A DNA stretch of 43,445 nt from Anaerolineales bacterium (GCA_016935415.1 JAFGRA010000173.1:1-43445), one strand, 5' to 3'. Positions 7,885-17,628 are shown, counted from the stretch's first letter. Notes: a model not told the origin generated them from the letters alone. Translations and numbers: made by a program.

Positions 7885-10428
7885 TCATTCCTGTTCGTAA
7901 TTGGACGCGTTACAGGTGGGAATGTCGTGTATGACCTCCAAGAATTTTTCAACCACTTGCGGGTCCAATTGCGACCCGGAAATTTCCCGAAGATGTTGTA
8001 AAACTTTTTCCTCCGGCCAGCGTTCACGGTACGGCCGCTCCGAGCGCATGGCATCCCACACATCGGCCACCGCAAAGATGCGGGCTGCCAATGGGATATC
8101 GATGTCCGCCAGGCCGCGCGGATACCCGTCTCCATCCCAGCGTTCGTGATGGCAGTAGGGAATATCGATGGCGGGCTGCAAGAATACAATCGGCGTGAGC
8201 AGATCACGGGCAATTGTCGGGTGACGCCGCATGATCTCCCATTCCTCAGCAGTCAGTTGGCCGGATTTTAACAGGATGCGGTCGGGCACGCCCATCTTGC
8301 CGATGTCGTGCAGCAGCGACCCCCAACGGATGTAGTGCAATCGGTCATCTGGAATTCCCATCGCTTGGGCAAGCGCGATCGTGATCTCCGTCACCCGCCG
8401 GGAATGCCCCTCAGTTTCTTTATCGCGATAGTCGAGCGCCCGCGACCAGCCTTCGATACTGGCGTCATAGGCCAGGTAAAGTTTTTCGTTCGAAATTTGC
8501 AAATCCTTGAAAGTCGCCAGAGTATCCACAACCATAGCAGCTTGTCCCGCCAGGGTTTTCAAAAACTCGATCTGCTCGGCGGGCGGCGGGCCGACCGCGC
8601 GCCGGAAGACCTCCAAGACCCCGACGATATTGCCCTTTGCCAGCATCGGGCTGCACGCGTAACCATGAAACCCTTCTACGCGTGCCATCTCAATGCGGGT
8701 GAAGCCAATATTCTCGACCTGGATATCCGGATATGTGAGTGTCTGGCGCTGCACGGCGGCGCGCCCGGCAAATCCCTCATCAAGATGGAGCTCTTTCATA
8801 AAAAGGCGCTTGCCCGAAAACCCCAATCGGGCAACCGGATTGAGTTTATGATGTGGTTCTGTGAGGATCAGAATAGCAGCCGCGTCAGCATCAATATTGT
8901 TCAAGGTTTCCTGGACGACTTGCTGTAAGGCCACTTCCATTGGCGCCAGGGAAATGATCAACTGGTCGATGCGCCCCAGGCTGGTGACTTGCTGCAAGAG
9001 CTTTTGTTGCCGGTGTTCTGCTTGGCGACGTTCGGTGATGTCACGGGTGGTACCCTGCAAACCGGCCGGGATGCTCGCTTCATCGAAGATCACCCTGCCG
9101 TGGATTTCCACCGGAACCAGGCTGCCATCTTTGCGGAACAATTCGGTTTCCAACACAACACCTTCATCCGGAAAGCCTTTCTTAGATTCTTGGTCGAGCA
9201 CCTCGAGTATCTTAGAATATTCAGCCTCGCTGCATTGCATGGAAAGATGTGTGCCAACGAATTCATCGGGGGTATATCCCAGAATCTGTTCAACGGCCGG
9301 GTTCACGTATGTGGTGGTCAATTCCATATCCATGGTCCAGATCAAATCCAGCGTGTTTTCTGCCAGCAGGCGGTAGCGTTCCTCGTTACTACGCAGCGCG
9401 GCTTCGGCCAGTTTTCGTTTAGTGATATCCGCATTGGTACCGATCCACTCGCGCACGCTGCCGTCGGCATTCACGATTGGGACACCCTGGGAAAACATGT
9501 AGCGGTATTCGCCATCGTGCCGCCGGACGCGAAATTCACCTTCATACGTCGAATGCTGCTCAACAGCACGCTGCCATTCTTTCTGCACGTGTTCGCGGTC
9601 ATCAGCATGCAGGGCATCCATCCAGCCATACCCCAAAATATCTTCCTTTGATTGACCTGTAAAAGCCTGCCAGGTTGGGACTTCCGTGACCGTTCTTCCT
9701 TCGGCATCCGTCGACCAGACCACCAATGAGGTGGCATCCACCAGGGAACGGAAGCGCTCTTCACTTTCACGCAATGCTGTTTCTACATTTTTTATTTCGG
9801 TAATATCGACACTGACGATGCAGACGCCTTCTGAAGTGGGATAAATGCTGAGAAAAAACACCTTGCTTTGCCCATCGGGATACGTGAACTCATTTTCAAA
9901 CCCGTGATGAACCCGATTCTGCATGCTGTCTTGCAGGGCAGCAAACATTTCCGTATCTTCGATCCCCGGATAAGCATCCATCATCGTGCGGCCGAGCAGT
10001 TCCTCCCTGGGAAAACGCGCATGTTTTACAGCCGCAGCGTTTATATAGACGTAACGCCAGTCATGATCGATAATCTGGAAGCCTTCCGTCATGTTCGCCA
10101 GCAGGCTCTGCGCGAATTGCTGGCTTTTATCCAGTTCAGCTTCGATCTGCTCGAAGCGCACGCTGTCAACGATGCGAACCGCCAGCCAGTACACCACCCC
10201 CGTGGTCACCACGATGAACAAGATCCCTTTGATGGTCTGGGCCGTGATCAGCGCTTCTTCGCTGGTGAAAATCCATTCCACCAATTTATCGGTAGTGATG
10301 ATCCAGACTGCGCCGAATAGGGCATATAGCACTGCAACTCTCAAGGGATTGGCAAGAAATCCGTTTGAACCACGCACCTCTTTTGTAGGTCGAGAAGAGG
10401 CATTTGTAGATTGACGTTCCATATTCAT
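7885..10428 (-). CDS. Membrane-anchored multi-PAS, GAF, HD-GYP cyclic-di-GMP phosphodiesterase
   Basis: An 847-residue sensor. Two membrane segments lie near residues 30-47 and 67-85. They are followed by three PAS/PAC units at about 100-215, 222-340 and 345-470, a GAF domain at about 495-640, and an HD-GYP domain at about 655-835. The HD-GYP hallmarks are present: LLHDIGKMGVPDR with the metal-binding His-Asp at 707-708, and HHERWDGDGYPRGL with the GYP motif at 768-770. HD-GYP enzymes hydrolyse cyclic-di-GMP to pGpG or GMP; there is no GGDEF domain, so this is an output-only degrader driven by redox, light or ligand signals. I start at the ATG at 10426-10428 (MNMERQ); a GTG at 10471-10473 would add 15 residues. 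Neither has a clear ribosome binding site. Confidence 0.92.
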   Translation of the reverse strand: MNMERQSTNASSRPTKEVRGSNGFLANPLRVAVLYALFGAVWIITTDKLVEWIFTSEEALITAQTIKGILFIVVTTGVVYWLAVRIVDSVRFEQIEAELDKSQQFAQSLLANMTEGFQIIDHDWRYVYINAAAVKHARFPREELLGRTMMDAYPGIEDTEMFAALQDSMQNRVHHGFENEFTYPDGQSKVFFLSIYPTSEGVCIVSVDITEIKNVETALRESEERFRSLVDATSLVVWSTDAEGRTVTEVPTWQAFTGQSKEDILGYGWMDALHADDREHVQKEWQRAVEQHSTYEGEFRVRRHDGEYRYMFSQGVPIVNADGSVREWIGTNADITKRKLAEAALRSNEERYRLLAENTLDLIWTMDMELTTTYVNPAVEQILGYTPDEFVGTHLSMQCSEAEYSKILEVLDQESKKGFPDEGVVLETELFRKDGSLVPVEIHGRVIFDEASIPAGLQGTTRDITERRQAEHRQQKLLQQVTSLGRIDQLIISLAPMEVALQQVVQETLNNIDADAAAILILTEPHHKLNPVARLGFSGKRLFMKELHLDEGFAGRAAVQRQTLTYPDIQVENIGFTRIEMARVEGFHGYACSPMLAKGNIVGVLEVFRRAVGPPPAEQIEFLKTLAGQAAMVVDTLATFKDLQISNEKLYLAYDASIEGWSRALDYRDKETEGHSRRVTEITIALAQAMGIPDDRLHYIRWGSLLHDIGKMGVPDRILLKSGQLTAEEWEIMRRHPTIARDLLTPIVFLQPAIDIPYCHHERWDGDGYPRGLADIDIPLAARIFAVADVWDAMRSERPYRERWPEEKVLQHLREISGSQLDPQVVEKFLEVIHDIPTCNASNYEQE

Positions 10429-10636
10429 TATGCTGCGACCTTGTTCTATCAATAGGAGGCTATATAAACTCACCCAAATTCATTATAAAGCAGGTATTTT
10501 GCGAATTAGATTAGAAAAATTGGGTAAATTATAGGAAAATCGTCCTATTTCATGCAACGATAACCTGGTTTTTGGTTCGTAGTTGATCGTTTGTCCAATT
10601 AAAAATTCCAATTGTTGAAGCTACAGCGTGGTGCGA

Positions 10637-10642
10637 TATAAT
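10637..10642 (+). promoter_or_regulatory. -10 box of the ABC exporter operon
   Basis: TATAAT lies 14 bases before the ATG at 10657, with TTGTTG about 19 bases upstream as a weak -35. The transcript would have a leader of only about 7 bases and no Shine-Dalgarno sequence, so translation would be nearly leaderless. Confidence 0.5.
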
Positions 10643-10656
10643 AAACGCCTGCCGTT

Positions 10657-12441
10657 ATGAGCAACTTCGCGAATAAAAAATCCCCGTTACAAACCAAGAC
10701 TCTTACAATTCTGTGGCGCAGCCTGAAATACCTTAAGCCATACTGGCAGCTTACCCTGGGTATTTACGCTGCCATGCTTGTGCTCAACGTCATCAACCTC
10801 GCTCTGCCGCAGTTCATCCGCTGGATCATCGATAACGGCATCTATGGCAACGACCTGTCCTTATTGGGGTACGCCGCACTCGGCCTGCTGGGCATGACGG
10901 CCACCAAAGGTGTGATCGTTTATTTCCAGGGCGGCTGGACAGAAATTGTATCGCAGCACGTAGCCTATGATCTGCGCAATGCCATCCAGCAAAAGCTGAA
11001 CGAACTACCCTTATCCTTCCACGACCAGACCCAGACCGGCCAAATCTTGTCGCGCGCCATGCAGGATGTGGAGCGCATCCGCTTCCTGACCGGGCGGGCA
11101 GTGCTGCGCATCCTGGAAGGCATCGTGCTGATGGTCGGCACGGCGGGCGTGCTGGTGTGGATGAGTCCTCAGTTGGGTCTATTGATTGTTTTGCTCCTGC
11201 CGGTATTGATCTACCGCGCCTACGTCTTCGGCAGCAAGTTCCGCCCGCTCTCGGTGAACATTCAGAACCAACTCGGCGTGCTGACTACGCGCATCGAACA
11301 GAACCTGCGCGGTGCTGAGGTAGTCAAGGGGTTTGCACAGGAAAATGCCGAGATCGAACGTTACATTGAAGAAAACGAACGCTGGTTTGGCATGTCGGCA
11401 GAAGCGGCTAAACTGCAAGCCATCCATCCTCCGCTGCTGGACATGATCGCCAATTTCGGCACCATGTTGATCCTGTGGTACGGCGGCGTACTCGTGTTCC
11501 GTGGCCAGCTCACGCTGGGTGAATTGGTCGCCTTCACCACCTATCTGGCGCAACTTGTGCAGCCCATCCGCCTGCTGGGGCGCATCGTGCCCGTGCTGGC
11601 GATTGCTGCATCCAGCGGGGAACGCATCTACGAAATCCTGGACGCCGAAGCCGACATCCGCGATGCGGTGGACGCCGTGGAACCGGAGATCATTGCCGGA
11701 CGCGTCCAGTTCGACAAGGTCAGCTTTGGTTACGACGAAGACCACATGGTCATCCGAGACGTTTCCCTGAAAGTTGAACCTGGTCAGGTCTTGGCCTTGC
11801 TGGGCGCAACCGGTTCGGGCAAATCGACGATCATCAACCTGGTGTCGCGCTTCTACGACCGCACGGCGGGACAAATCTTCATCGACGATTACGACATCAA
11901 TAGGATCCCTCTGCGCGACCTGCGTAAACAGATCGGCATTGTGCTTCAGGATACGCGCCTGTTTGCAGGCAGCATCCGCCAGAACATTGCTTTCGGCAAG
12001 CCGGAAGCGGAAGAAGCCGAGATCATCACCGCCGCACAGGAAGCCCAGGCGCACGACTTCATCATGGAAATGCCGTCCGGATACGATTCCCTGGTTGGCG
12101 AGCGCGGTGTGACCTTATCCGGCGGGCAGAAGCAGCGTATCGCCATTGCGCGCGCCCTGATCACCGACCCGCGCATCCTGATTCTGGACGACGCCACTTC
12201 GAGCGTCGACACTCAGACCGAGCAGTTGATCCAGATTGCTTTATCCCGGCTGATGCAAGACCGCACCACTTTCGTGATCGCCCACCGCCTGAGCACGGTG
12301 CGCAAGGCGGATTCGATCCTGCTGCTGGACAAAGGACGCATCGCCGCCCAGGGCACCCACCAGGCGCTGTTGGAAACCTCGCCGCAGTATGCCGAGATCT
12401 ACCGGCACCAACTTCGGCCGCACGGAACGGGAAGCGCATGA
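10657..12441 (+). CDS. ABC exporter half-transporter, subunit with degenerate ATP site
   Basis: A 594-residue fused half-transporter: an ABC exporter membrane domain with six helices (about residues 30-320), then a nucleotide-binding domain. Motifs are GATGSGKST (Walker A, 383-391), the Q-loop Gln431, LSGGQKQR (signature, 487-494), ILILDD (Walker B, 507-512), the D-loop SSVD and His543. The catalytic Glu after Walker B is Asp512. This change is known from one subunit of heterodimeric exporters such as TM287/TM288 and BmrC/BmrD. The substrate is unknown; drugs, lipids or peptides are possible. The stop codon overlaps the next ABC gene by 4 bases (ATGA), so the two are translationally coupled and very likely form the heterodimer. 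Confidence 0.95.
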   Translation: MSNFANKKSPLQTKTLTILWRSLKYLKPYWQLTLGIYAAMLVLNVINLALPQFIRWIIDNGIYGNDLSLLGYAALGLLGMTATKGVIVYFQGGWTEIVSQHVAYDLRNAIQQKLNELPLSFHDQTQTGQILSRAMQDVERIRFLTGRAVLRILEGIVLMVGTAGVLVWMSPQLGLLIVLLLPVLIYRAYVFGSKFRPLSVNIQNQLGVLTTRIEQNLRGAEVVKGFAQENAEIERYIEENERWFGMSAEAAKLQAIHPPLLDMIANFGTMLILWYGGVLVFRGQLTLGELVAFTTYLAQLVQPIRLLGRIVPVLAIAASSGERIYEILDAEADIRDAVDAVEPEIIAGRVQFDKVSFGYDEDHMVIRDVSLKVEPGQVLALLGATGSGKSTIINLVSRFYDRTAGQIFIDDYDINRIPLRDLRKQIGIVLQDTRLFAGSIRQNIAFGKPEAEEAEIITAAQEAQAHDFIMEMPSGYDSLVGERGVTLSGGQKQRIAIARALITDPRILILDDATSSVDTQTEQLIQIALSRLMQDRTTFVIAHRLSTVRKADSILLLDKGRIAAQGTHQALLETSPQYAEIYRHQLRPHGTGSA

Positions 12442-14267
12442 GCTTTTCATTCAGTCCCGGCATGGGGCCGCGCAGCGCCATCCACCAATTCAGCGGAGAA
12501 AACGTGGAAGCCAAAGAAGGCCGCCTGTTCAACTGGCGCACCATCGCTGAGATATTGGTCTTCCTGCGCCCGTACCGCTTCAGGATGCTGGCCGCCTTCG
12601 TGCTCATGCTGGCCGTCACCGGGCTGACGCTGGCAATCCCCTACCTGATTAAACAAGCCATCGACCAATACATTGCGGTCGGGCATTCGGCTGGGCTGCC
12701 ACGCGTGGTCATGATGATCGGCGGTGCGTACCTGGGTCTCTACCTGGCAACGGCGGGGCAGCAGTTCATCCTCAATTGGGTGGGACAGCGCGTGCTTGCC
12801 GACCTGCGGGCGGCGCTCTTCCGCCACCTGCAAGCCCTGCCCTTGAGCTATCACGATACCCACATCGTTGGTGTGACTGTCTCACGCGTAATCAATGATG
12901 TGGAAGTGATCAACGAATTCCTGACCCAGGGGCTGCTCTCCCTGATCGGTGACATGCTCATCCTGGCAGGCATCATCGTGGTGATGATCTCGATGAGTCC
13001 CCAACTGGCGCTGCTGACCTTCATCGTGCTGCCGTTGATGGCGCTGGCGACTTACCTGTTCTCCAAAAAGGCGCGCAGTGCCTACCGTAAAACACGCGCC
13101 AGCATCGCCGCCCTGGTCGGCAGCCTGGCCGAGAACATCGACGGTATCCGCGTGATCCAGGCTTTCGCACAGGAAGAAACCGTCGAAGAGCGTTTCCGGG
13201 AAGTCAATCGCCGCAACCGTAAAGCCAACATCGATGCAATCCGGCTTTCCTTTGTCTTCCTGCCCTCGATTGAATTCCTGGGCACACTGTCCATGGCAAT
13301 CGTGCTCTACTTCGGCGGGCGGGCGGTGATCGACGGCACGGTTACACTGGGCGTGATCGTCGCATTTCTGGCTTACGTGACGCGTTTCTTCCAGCCGATC
13401 CGGGAACTCAGCCGCATCTACACCACCATGCAATCGGCCATGGCCGGTGGCGAACAGGTGGTCAAGCTGCTGACCACCACGCCCGAAATCAGCGACCAAC
13501 CCGACGCCAACCCCATGCCGCCTATTCAAGGTAAAGTCGTACTGGACGAAGTCACTTTCCGCTATCGGGAAGATTCCCCCAATGTACTCCATGAAGTCAG
13601 CCTGGGAGTCGAACCAGGCCAGACGATTGCGTTGGTCGGTCCAACCGGGGCCGGGAAGAGCACCATCGCGAAATTGATCGCCCGCTTCTACGAAGCCCAG
13701 GAAGGCCGCGTGCTGATCGACGACATCGACGTGCGCACTGTGACGCTGGAATCCTTACACCGCCAGACCGGCCTGGTACCGCAAGACCCCTTCCTGTTTT
13801 CAGGCACAATCGCAGAGAACATCCGCTTTGGCTGCCCGGAGGTGGATTTCGAAGCGGTGGTCGAAGCTGCAAAATTGGTCTACGCCGACGAGTTCATCCA
13901 GGATTTGCCCGCCGACTACCAGACCTCGATTTATGAGGGGGCCGTCAACCTGTCCGTGGGCCAACGCCAACTGGTGTGCATCGCCCGCGCCGCGCTGGCC
14001 GACCCGCGCATCCTGATCCTGGACGAAGCCACCGCCAGCGTGGACACGATCACTGAGGTCTTGATCCAGAAAGCATTGAGCCAACTGCTGCAAGGACGTA
14101 CCGCCATCGTCATTGCCCACCGCCTGAGTACGATCCGCAACGCCGACCTGATCTGTGTGATCGACGACGGTCGTATCGTCGAACGCGGTCACCACGAAGA
14201 GCTGCTAGCACAGGAGGGACTTTACCGCACGCTCTATAACCAGCAATTTCTGGAACAGGAAAACTAA
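12438..14267 (+). CDS. ABC exporter half-transporter, partner subunit with catalytic Glu
   Basis: A 609-residue half-transporter with an N-terminal extension of about 30 residues, six membrane helices (about 45-335) and a nucleotide-binding domain. Motifs are GPTGAGKST (401-409), Gln449 in the Q-loop, LSVGQRQ (signature, 505-511), LILDE with the catalytic Glu530, and His561. The signature has Val in place of the second conserved residue (LSVGQ for LSGGQ). In the assembled heterodimer this altered signature would face the Walker B of the upstream subunit with its Asp512, so both defects fall in the same ATP site. The consensus site would use Glu530 and the LSGGQ of the partner. The gene overlaps its partner by 4 bases. 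Confidence 0.95.
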   Translation: MSFSFSPGMGPRSAIHQFSGENVEAKEGRLFNWRTIAEILVFLRPYRFRMLAAFVLMLAVTGLTLAIPYLIKQAIDQYIAVGHSAGLPRVVMMIGGAYLGLYLATAGQQFILNWVGQRVLADLRAALFRHLQALPLSYHDTHIVGVTVSRVINDVEVINEFLTQGLLSLIGDMLILAGIIVVMISMSPQLALLTFIVLPLMALATYLFSKKARSAYRKTRASIAALVGSLAENIDGIRVIQAFAQEETVEERFREVNRRNRKANIDAIRLSFVFLPSIEFLGTLSMAIVLYFGGRAVIDGTVTLGVIVAFLAYVTRFFQPIRELSRIYTTMQSAMAGGEQVVKLLTTTPEISDQPDANPMPPIQGKVVLDEVTFRYREDSPNVLHEVSLGVEPGQTIALVGPTGAGKSTIAKLIARFYEAQEGRVLIDDIDVRTVTLESLHRQTGLVPQDPFLFSGTIAENIRFGCPEVDFEAVVEAAKLVYADEFIQDLPADYQTSIYEGAVNLSVGQRQLVCIARAALADPRILILDEATASVDTITEVLIQKALSQLLQGRTAIVIAHRLSTIRNADLICVIDDGRIVERGHHEELLAQEGLYRTLYNQQFLEQEN

Positions 14268-14278
14268 AATCCCTATAG

Positions 14279-14284
14279 TATAAT
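14279..14284 (+). promoter_or_regulatory. Possible -10 box of the MBOAT-SGNH operon
   Basis: TATAAT sits 11 bases after the ABC exporter stop codon and 45 bases before the MBOAT start, with no clear -35. It may give the acyltransferase genes their own promoter. Confidence 0.4.
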
Positions 14285-14329
14285 TTTTAGAAGAAGATTC
14301 CTTAATGTGGAAATCTAAAGCTGGGTCAT

Positions 14330-15709
14330 ATGAATTTCACTTCATTCATCTTCATTAGTTTCCTGATCCTCTTTTTCATTTTCTGGCCACGGACGAAAAA
14401 AAACAATACCGTCCGCCTGGCCTATCTGGTGCTGGCTTCTTTTGTCTTTTATGGCTGGGTCGATTGGCGCTTGATCTTCTTCCTGATCGCCGTCAACCTG
14501 GTTTCGTATCTGGCGAGTAAGCAGCTTGAAAAAGAATCCCCACACCGCAAGGCCATCCTGATCTTTGGGGTAATCTTCAACGCCGGTCTGCTGATCTTCT
14601 TCCGTTATAAGGGCATCCTATTCAGTAATGCTGCCGGGAAGTTCGACATCGCCACATTGGGGGTCAGTTTCTATACCGTGCAGGCGGTCAGCTATCTGTT
14701 CGATGTCTACCAGGGCCGGGTCGCTCCGGCCAACAGCCTGTTGGTTTTCTTCGCCTACCAATCGATGTTCCCCAAACTGACCGCCGGTCCAATCGAGCGC
14801 GCCGGGAAACTGCTGCCGCAATTGGAACAAATTCACACCACCACGGAGCAAGATCGTTGGGAAGGCACGAAACTGGTTGCCATCGGTTACTTCAAGAAAG
14901 CGGTGATTGCTGACAACCTGGCTTATTTCGTGCGCAACGCCTTCGACAACCCGGCCAGTGACTATACAAGAAGTATCTATTGGTGGCTGATCGTCACCGC
15001 GTTTGCCTTCCAACTATATTACGACTTCAGTGGGTATAGTAATATTGCGCGTGGACTGGCGCGCTGGATGGGCTACGAACTATCGGTAAACTTCGACCAC
15101 CCCTACATCTCCACCTCCTTGAGCGAATTCTGGACGCGCTGGCACATCACTTTCTCCAACTGGCTGCGCGATTACATCTTCATCCCGCTCAGCCGCACGC
15201 GCAGAGGTCGTAAAACCAAACACCTCAATATGTGGATCACTTTATTATTCTCGGGCTGGTGGCATGGCGCGGGCTGGACGTACATCGTCTGGGGAGCGCT
15301 GCACGCCTTATATACCAGCATCGAACGCTGGACGGGTTGGCACTTACGCCTGAAAAATAAGTCCTGGGGACGCTGGTTGGCGATGCTGCTGGTCAATTTC
15401 CAAGTGTGGATTGCCTGGGTGTTCTTCCGGGCCAACTCGCTGGAACAGGCTGGGAAAATCCTCAAAGCCATGTTCGCACCAGCCCCAGAATGGTATTCTT
15501 ATATGTATACCTACATCAACCCCACGCTGCTATACCTGCTCATATTGGCCGCATTTCCTGATTTCTTACTCGCCCTGAATATAAAAGTAGAAGAAGCTGT
15601 ACCGGAGAAATGGCGTCCGGTCGCAGAAATAGTTATGGTTGCATTTTTCTTGCTCACAGCCGTTTTTCTGCGCGGCCCGGAAGCTGAATTCGTGTATTTC
15701 CAATTCTAG
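14330..15709 (+). CDS. MBOAT family O-acyltransferase (AlgI/DltB-like)
   Basis: A 459-residue polytopic membrane protein with about ten hydrophobic segments. The MBOAT signature is clear: QSMFPKLTAGPIERAGKLLP near 144-163, QLYYDFSGYSNIARGLA near 228-244, SLSEFWTRWHITFSNWLRDY at 263-282, and LLFSGWWHGAGWTYIVWGAL, whose His312 is the expected catalytic residue. AlgI-type MBOATs pass an acyl group (usually acetyl) across the membrane to an extracytoplasmic acceptor, commonly through an SGNH-like partner such as AlgJ/AlgX, PatB or DltD. Two such partners follow directly downstream (5-base gap to the first). The acceptor is unknown; a cell-wall or surface polysaccharide is the most likely class. 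Confidence 0.95.
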   Translation: MNFTSFIFISFLILFFIFWPRTKKNNTVRLAYLVLASFVFYGWVDWRLIFFLIAVNLVSYLASKQLEKESPHRKAILIFGVIFNAGLLIFFRYKGILFSNAAGKFDIATLGVSFYTVQAVSYLFDVYQGRVAPANSLLVFFAYQSMFPKLTAGPIERAGKLLPQLEQIHTTTEQDRWEGTKLVAIGYFKKAVIADNLAYFVRNAFDNPASDYTRSIYWWLIVTAFAFQLYYDFSGYSNIARGLARWMGYELSVNFDHPYISTSLSEFWTRWHITFSNWLRDYIFIPLSRTRRGRKTKHLNMWITLLFSGWWHGAGWTYIVWGALHALYTSIERWTGWHLRLKNKSWGRWLAMLLVNFQVWIAWVFFRANSLEQAGKILKAMFAPAPEWYSYMYTYINPTLLYLLILAAFPDFLLALNIKVEEAVPEKWRPVAEIVMVAFFLLTAVFLRGPEAEFVYFQF

Positions 15710-15714
15710 ACAAA

Positions 15715-16653
15715 ATGAGCAAAGAACGGACCGCCTTTACCTTTATCATCGTACTGCCATTGATTATGCTGATTGGCAGTTTCAAAATGGCGCGGTTGCC
15801 TTCCCCGAAAGCGCAGCATTGGGAAGAGACCCGCTTCTGGATGTTGAAAACACATCGAACCGACACCTTCGATGTTGTCCTGATTGGTGACTCGCGCATG
15901 TATCAAGGCTTATCACCGGCAGCCATGCAAACCGTGCTCAAAAATTCAAGCGTTTTGAATCTTGGCTACTTATCAGGGGGACTAAATCCGGAAATCTACG
16001 CCTTGGCCGAACAGCGGTTATCCCCCACCAACTCGCAGCCGGTCATCGTCCTGGGGATCACACCGCTTGCACTCACCCCACTGGCCGAACAGAACGCACA
16101 ATATCACCAGTATCTGGGAAAATCACGATTAGAGAGATACTTCATGACACACCTGACACCAGTATTGGTATTCTTCGCCCCCATCACGCCTGAAACTTTG
16201 TTCGAATACCTGCAAATTGTCCCTACACGCGAAGAGAATATCATGATCCAGAAATATCATGATGATGGTTGGAGCGCCTCACACTACCTGAAAGATGACC
16301 CCAATGCATCCTGGTTGACCTACCACAATATCTTCATTGACAATCAAGTTTCGGAAGAATTGGTCCAGGAATTGATCGCCCAGACAAAAACATGGACGCA
16401 AGCAGATATCCTGGTCTTCGGCTTCCGTTTCCCCAGCACAGAACAAATCGCAACCATCGAAGATGAACAAAGTGGATTTGATGAAGCAGCTTTGAAAGCA
16501 GCTTTTGTGAAATCAGGTGGTATCTGGATCAACGTACCGGCCAGTGCCTACCGCAGCTACGATGGCTCTCACCTGCATAAGGCAGGGGCGCTCGAATTTT
16601 CAGTCGACCTGGCAAAGCATATCCAGGAATATCTGGATACACCCGCCAATTAA
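15715..16653 (+). CDS. SGNH-like membrane-anchored protein, MBOAT partner (copy 1)
   Basis: A 312-residue protein with one N-terminal membrane segment (about residues 8-25) and a large outside domain. VVLIGDSRMYQGLSP near 54-68 gives the block I Ser60 in GDSR, and DGSHLHKAGA near the C-terminus gives the Asp283-x-x-His286 pair of SGNH hydrolases. These residues fit DltD- or AlgJ-like proteins that complete O-acyl transfer outside the membrane. The gene lies 5 bases after the MBOAT gene and 19 bases before its own near-copy, so all three should be one operon. It may carry out acyl transfer or act as an esterase; the sequence cannot tell which. Confidence 0.85.
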   Translation: MSKERTAFTFIIVLPLIMLIGSFKMARLPSPKAQHWEETRFWMLKTHRTDTFDVVLIGDSRMYQGLSPAAMQTVLKNSSVLNLGYLSGGLNPEIYALAEQRLSPTNSQPVIVLGITPLALTPLAEQNAQYHQYLGKSRLERYFMTHLTPVLVFFAPITPETLFEYLQIVPTREENIMIQKYHDDGWSASHYLKDDPNASWLTYHNIFIDNQVSEELVQELIAQTKTWTQADILVFGFRFPSTEQIATIEDEQSGFDEAALKAAFVKSGGIWINVPASAYRSYDGSHLHKAGALEFSVDLAKHIQEYLDTPAN

Positions 16654-16672
16654 CGTCCATTACCAGGAAAAA

Positions 16673-17611
16673 ATGCGCAAAGAACGTACCGCCCTAACCC
16701 TCGTTATCCTCCTTCCCCTGATTGTGCTATTTGGCTATTTCAAAGCTCAGCTGCTGACATCTAAGCAAGACGAGGAATTTGCAAAGACCCGCTTTTGGAT
16801 GTTAAAAGCTCGCCGGACCGATACCTTTGACGTGATCCTTTTAGGAGACTCACGGGTAACACAAGGCTTATCACCGGCAGCCATGCAGACCATGCTCAAT
16901 GACTTAAACATCTTTAATCTCGGATTCGCATCAGGTGGATTGGACTCAGAAATCTACGCTTTAGCGGAACAGCGGTTGTCGCCCACCAGCGCGCAACCTA
17001 TAATCGTGATCGGGATCACACCTTACGATCTCACCCCAGTTGCCGCCGGGAATACCCAATATCATGGATATCAAGGAAAATCGGCTTTCGAAAGATTTTT
17101 CACGCTCCACCTCACACCCTACCTGGTAATCTTTTCCCCCATCCCTCTTGAGACCTTGCTTGAATACCTGCAATTTTTTCCTCCAACCAATAATCAAGTA
17201 TTGATCCAGGAATATTATGATGATGGGTGGCTCGCCTCACAATACTCGAAGGATGACCACAGTTCGGCCTTGGCTGCGTATAATATTATTTTTGAAAACA
17301 ACCTGGTTTCGGAAGAATTGGTTCAGGAATTGATCACCCAGACAAAACAATGGACGCAAGCAGGTATCCTGGTATTCGGCTTCCGTTTCCCCAGTACAGA
17401 AGGAATAGAAATCATTGAGGATGAAAGTAGTGATTTTGACGAAGCAGCTTTGAAAGTTAAGTTTGTGAACGCGGGCGGCATCTGGCTTGACTTTCCCTCG
17501 GATGCCTACCGCAGCTACGACGGCTCCCACCTGCATAAGGCAGGAGCGCTCGAATTTTCAGTCGACCTGGCAGAAATTATCAAAGCTTACCTGACTGATT
17601 CAGATGAATAG
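16673..17611 (+). CDS. SGNH-like membrane-anchored protein, MBOAT partner (copy 2)
   Basis: Also 312 residues, and collinear with the preceding gene: the same N-terminal anchor (RKERTAL...), LLGDSRVTQGLSP with Ser60, and DGSHLHKAGALEFSVDL with Asp283 and His286. Many DNA blocks are almost unchanged between the copies, notably around the Ser motif and the last 60 codons, so this is a fairly recent tandem duplication. Divergence is greatest in the middle (about residues 150-220), where acceptor specificity could lie. I start at the ATG at 16673, which aligns with copy 1; a longer in-frame version would overlap that gene. It converges with the EamA gene with only 17 bases between. Confidence 0.85.
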   Translation: MRKERTALTLVILLPLIVLFGYFKAQLLTSKQDEEFAKTRFWMLKARRTDTFDVILLGDSRVTQGLSPAAMQTMLNDLNIFNLGFASGGLDSEIYALAEQRLSPTSAQPIIVIGITPYDLTPVAAGNTQYHGYQGKSAFERFFTLHLTPYLVIFSPIPLETLLEYLQFFPPTNNQVLIQEYYDDGWLASQYSKDDHSSALAAYNIIFENNLVSEELVQELITQTKQWTQAGILVFGFRFPSTEGIEIIEDESSDFDEAALKVKFVNAGGIWLDFPSDAYRSYDGSHLHKAGALEFSVDLAEIIKAYLTDSDE

Positions 17612-17628
17612 CTCCTGCTGAAAAATCA

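Noticed and set aside
12190-12192. Asp512 of the first ABC subunit as a sequencing error or a dead protein
   Set aside because: The matching change in the partner signature (LSVGQ) and intact motifs elsewhere fit a functional heterodimer.
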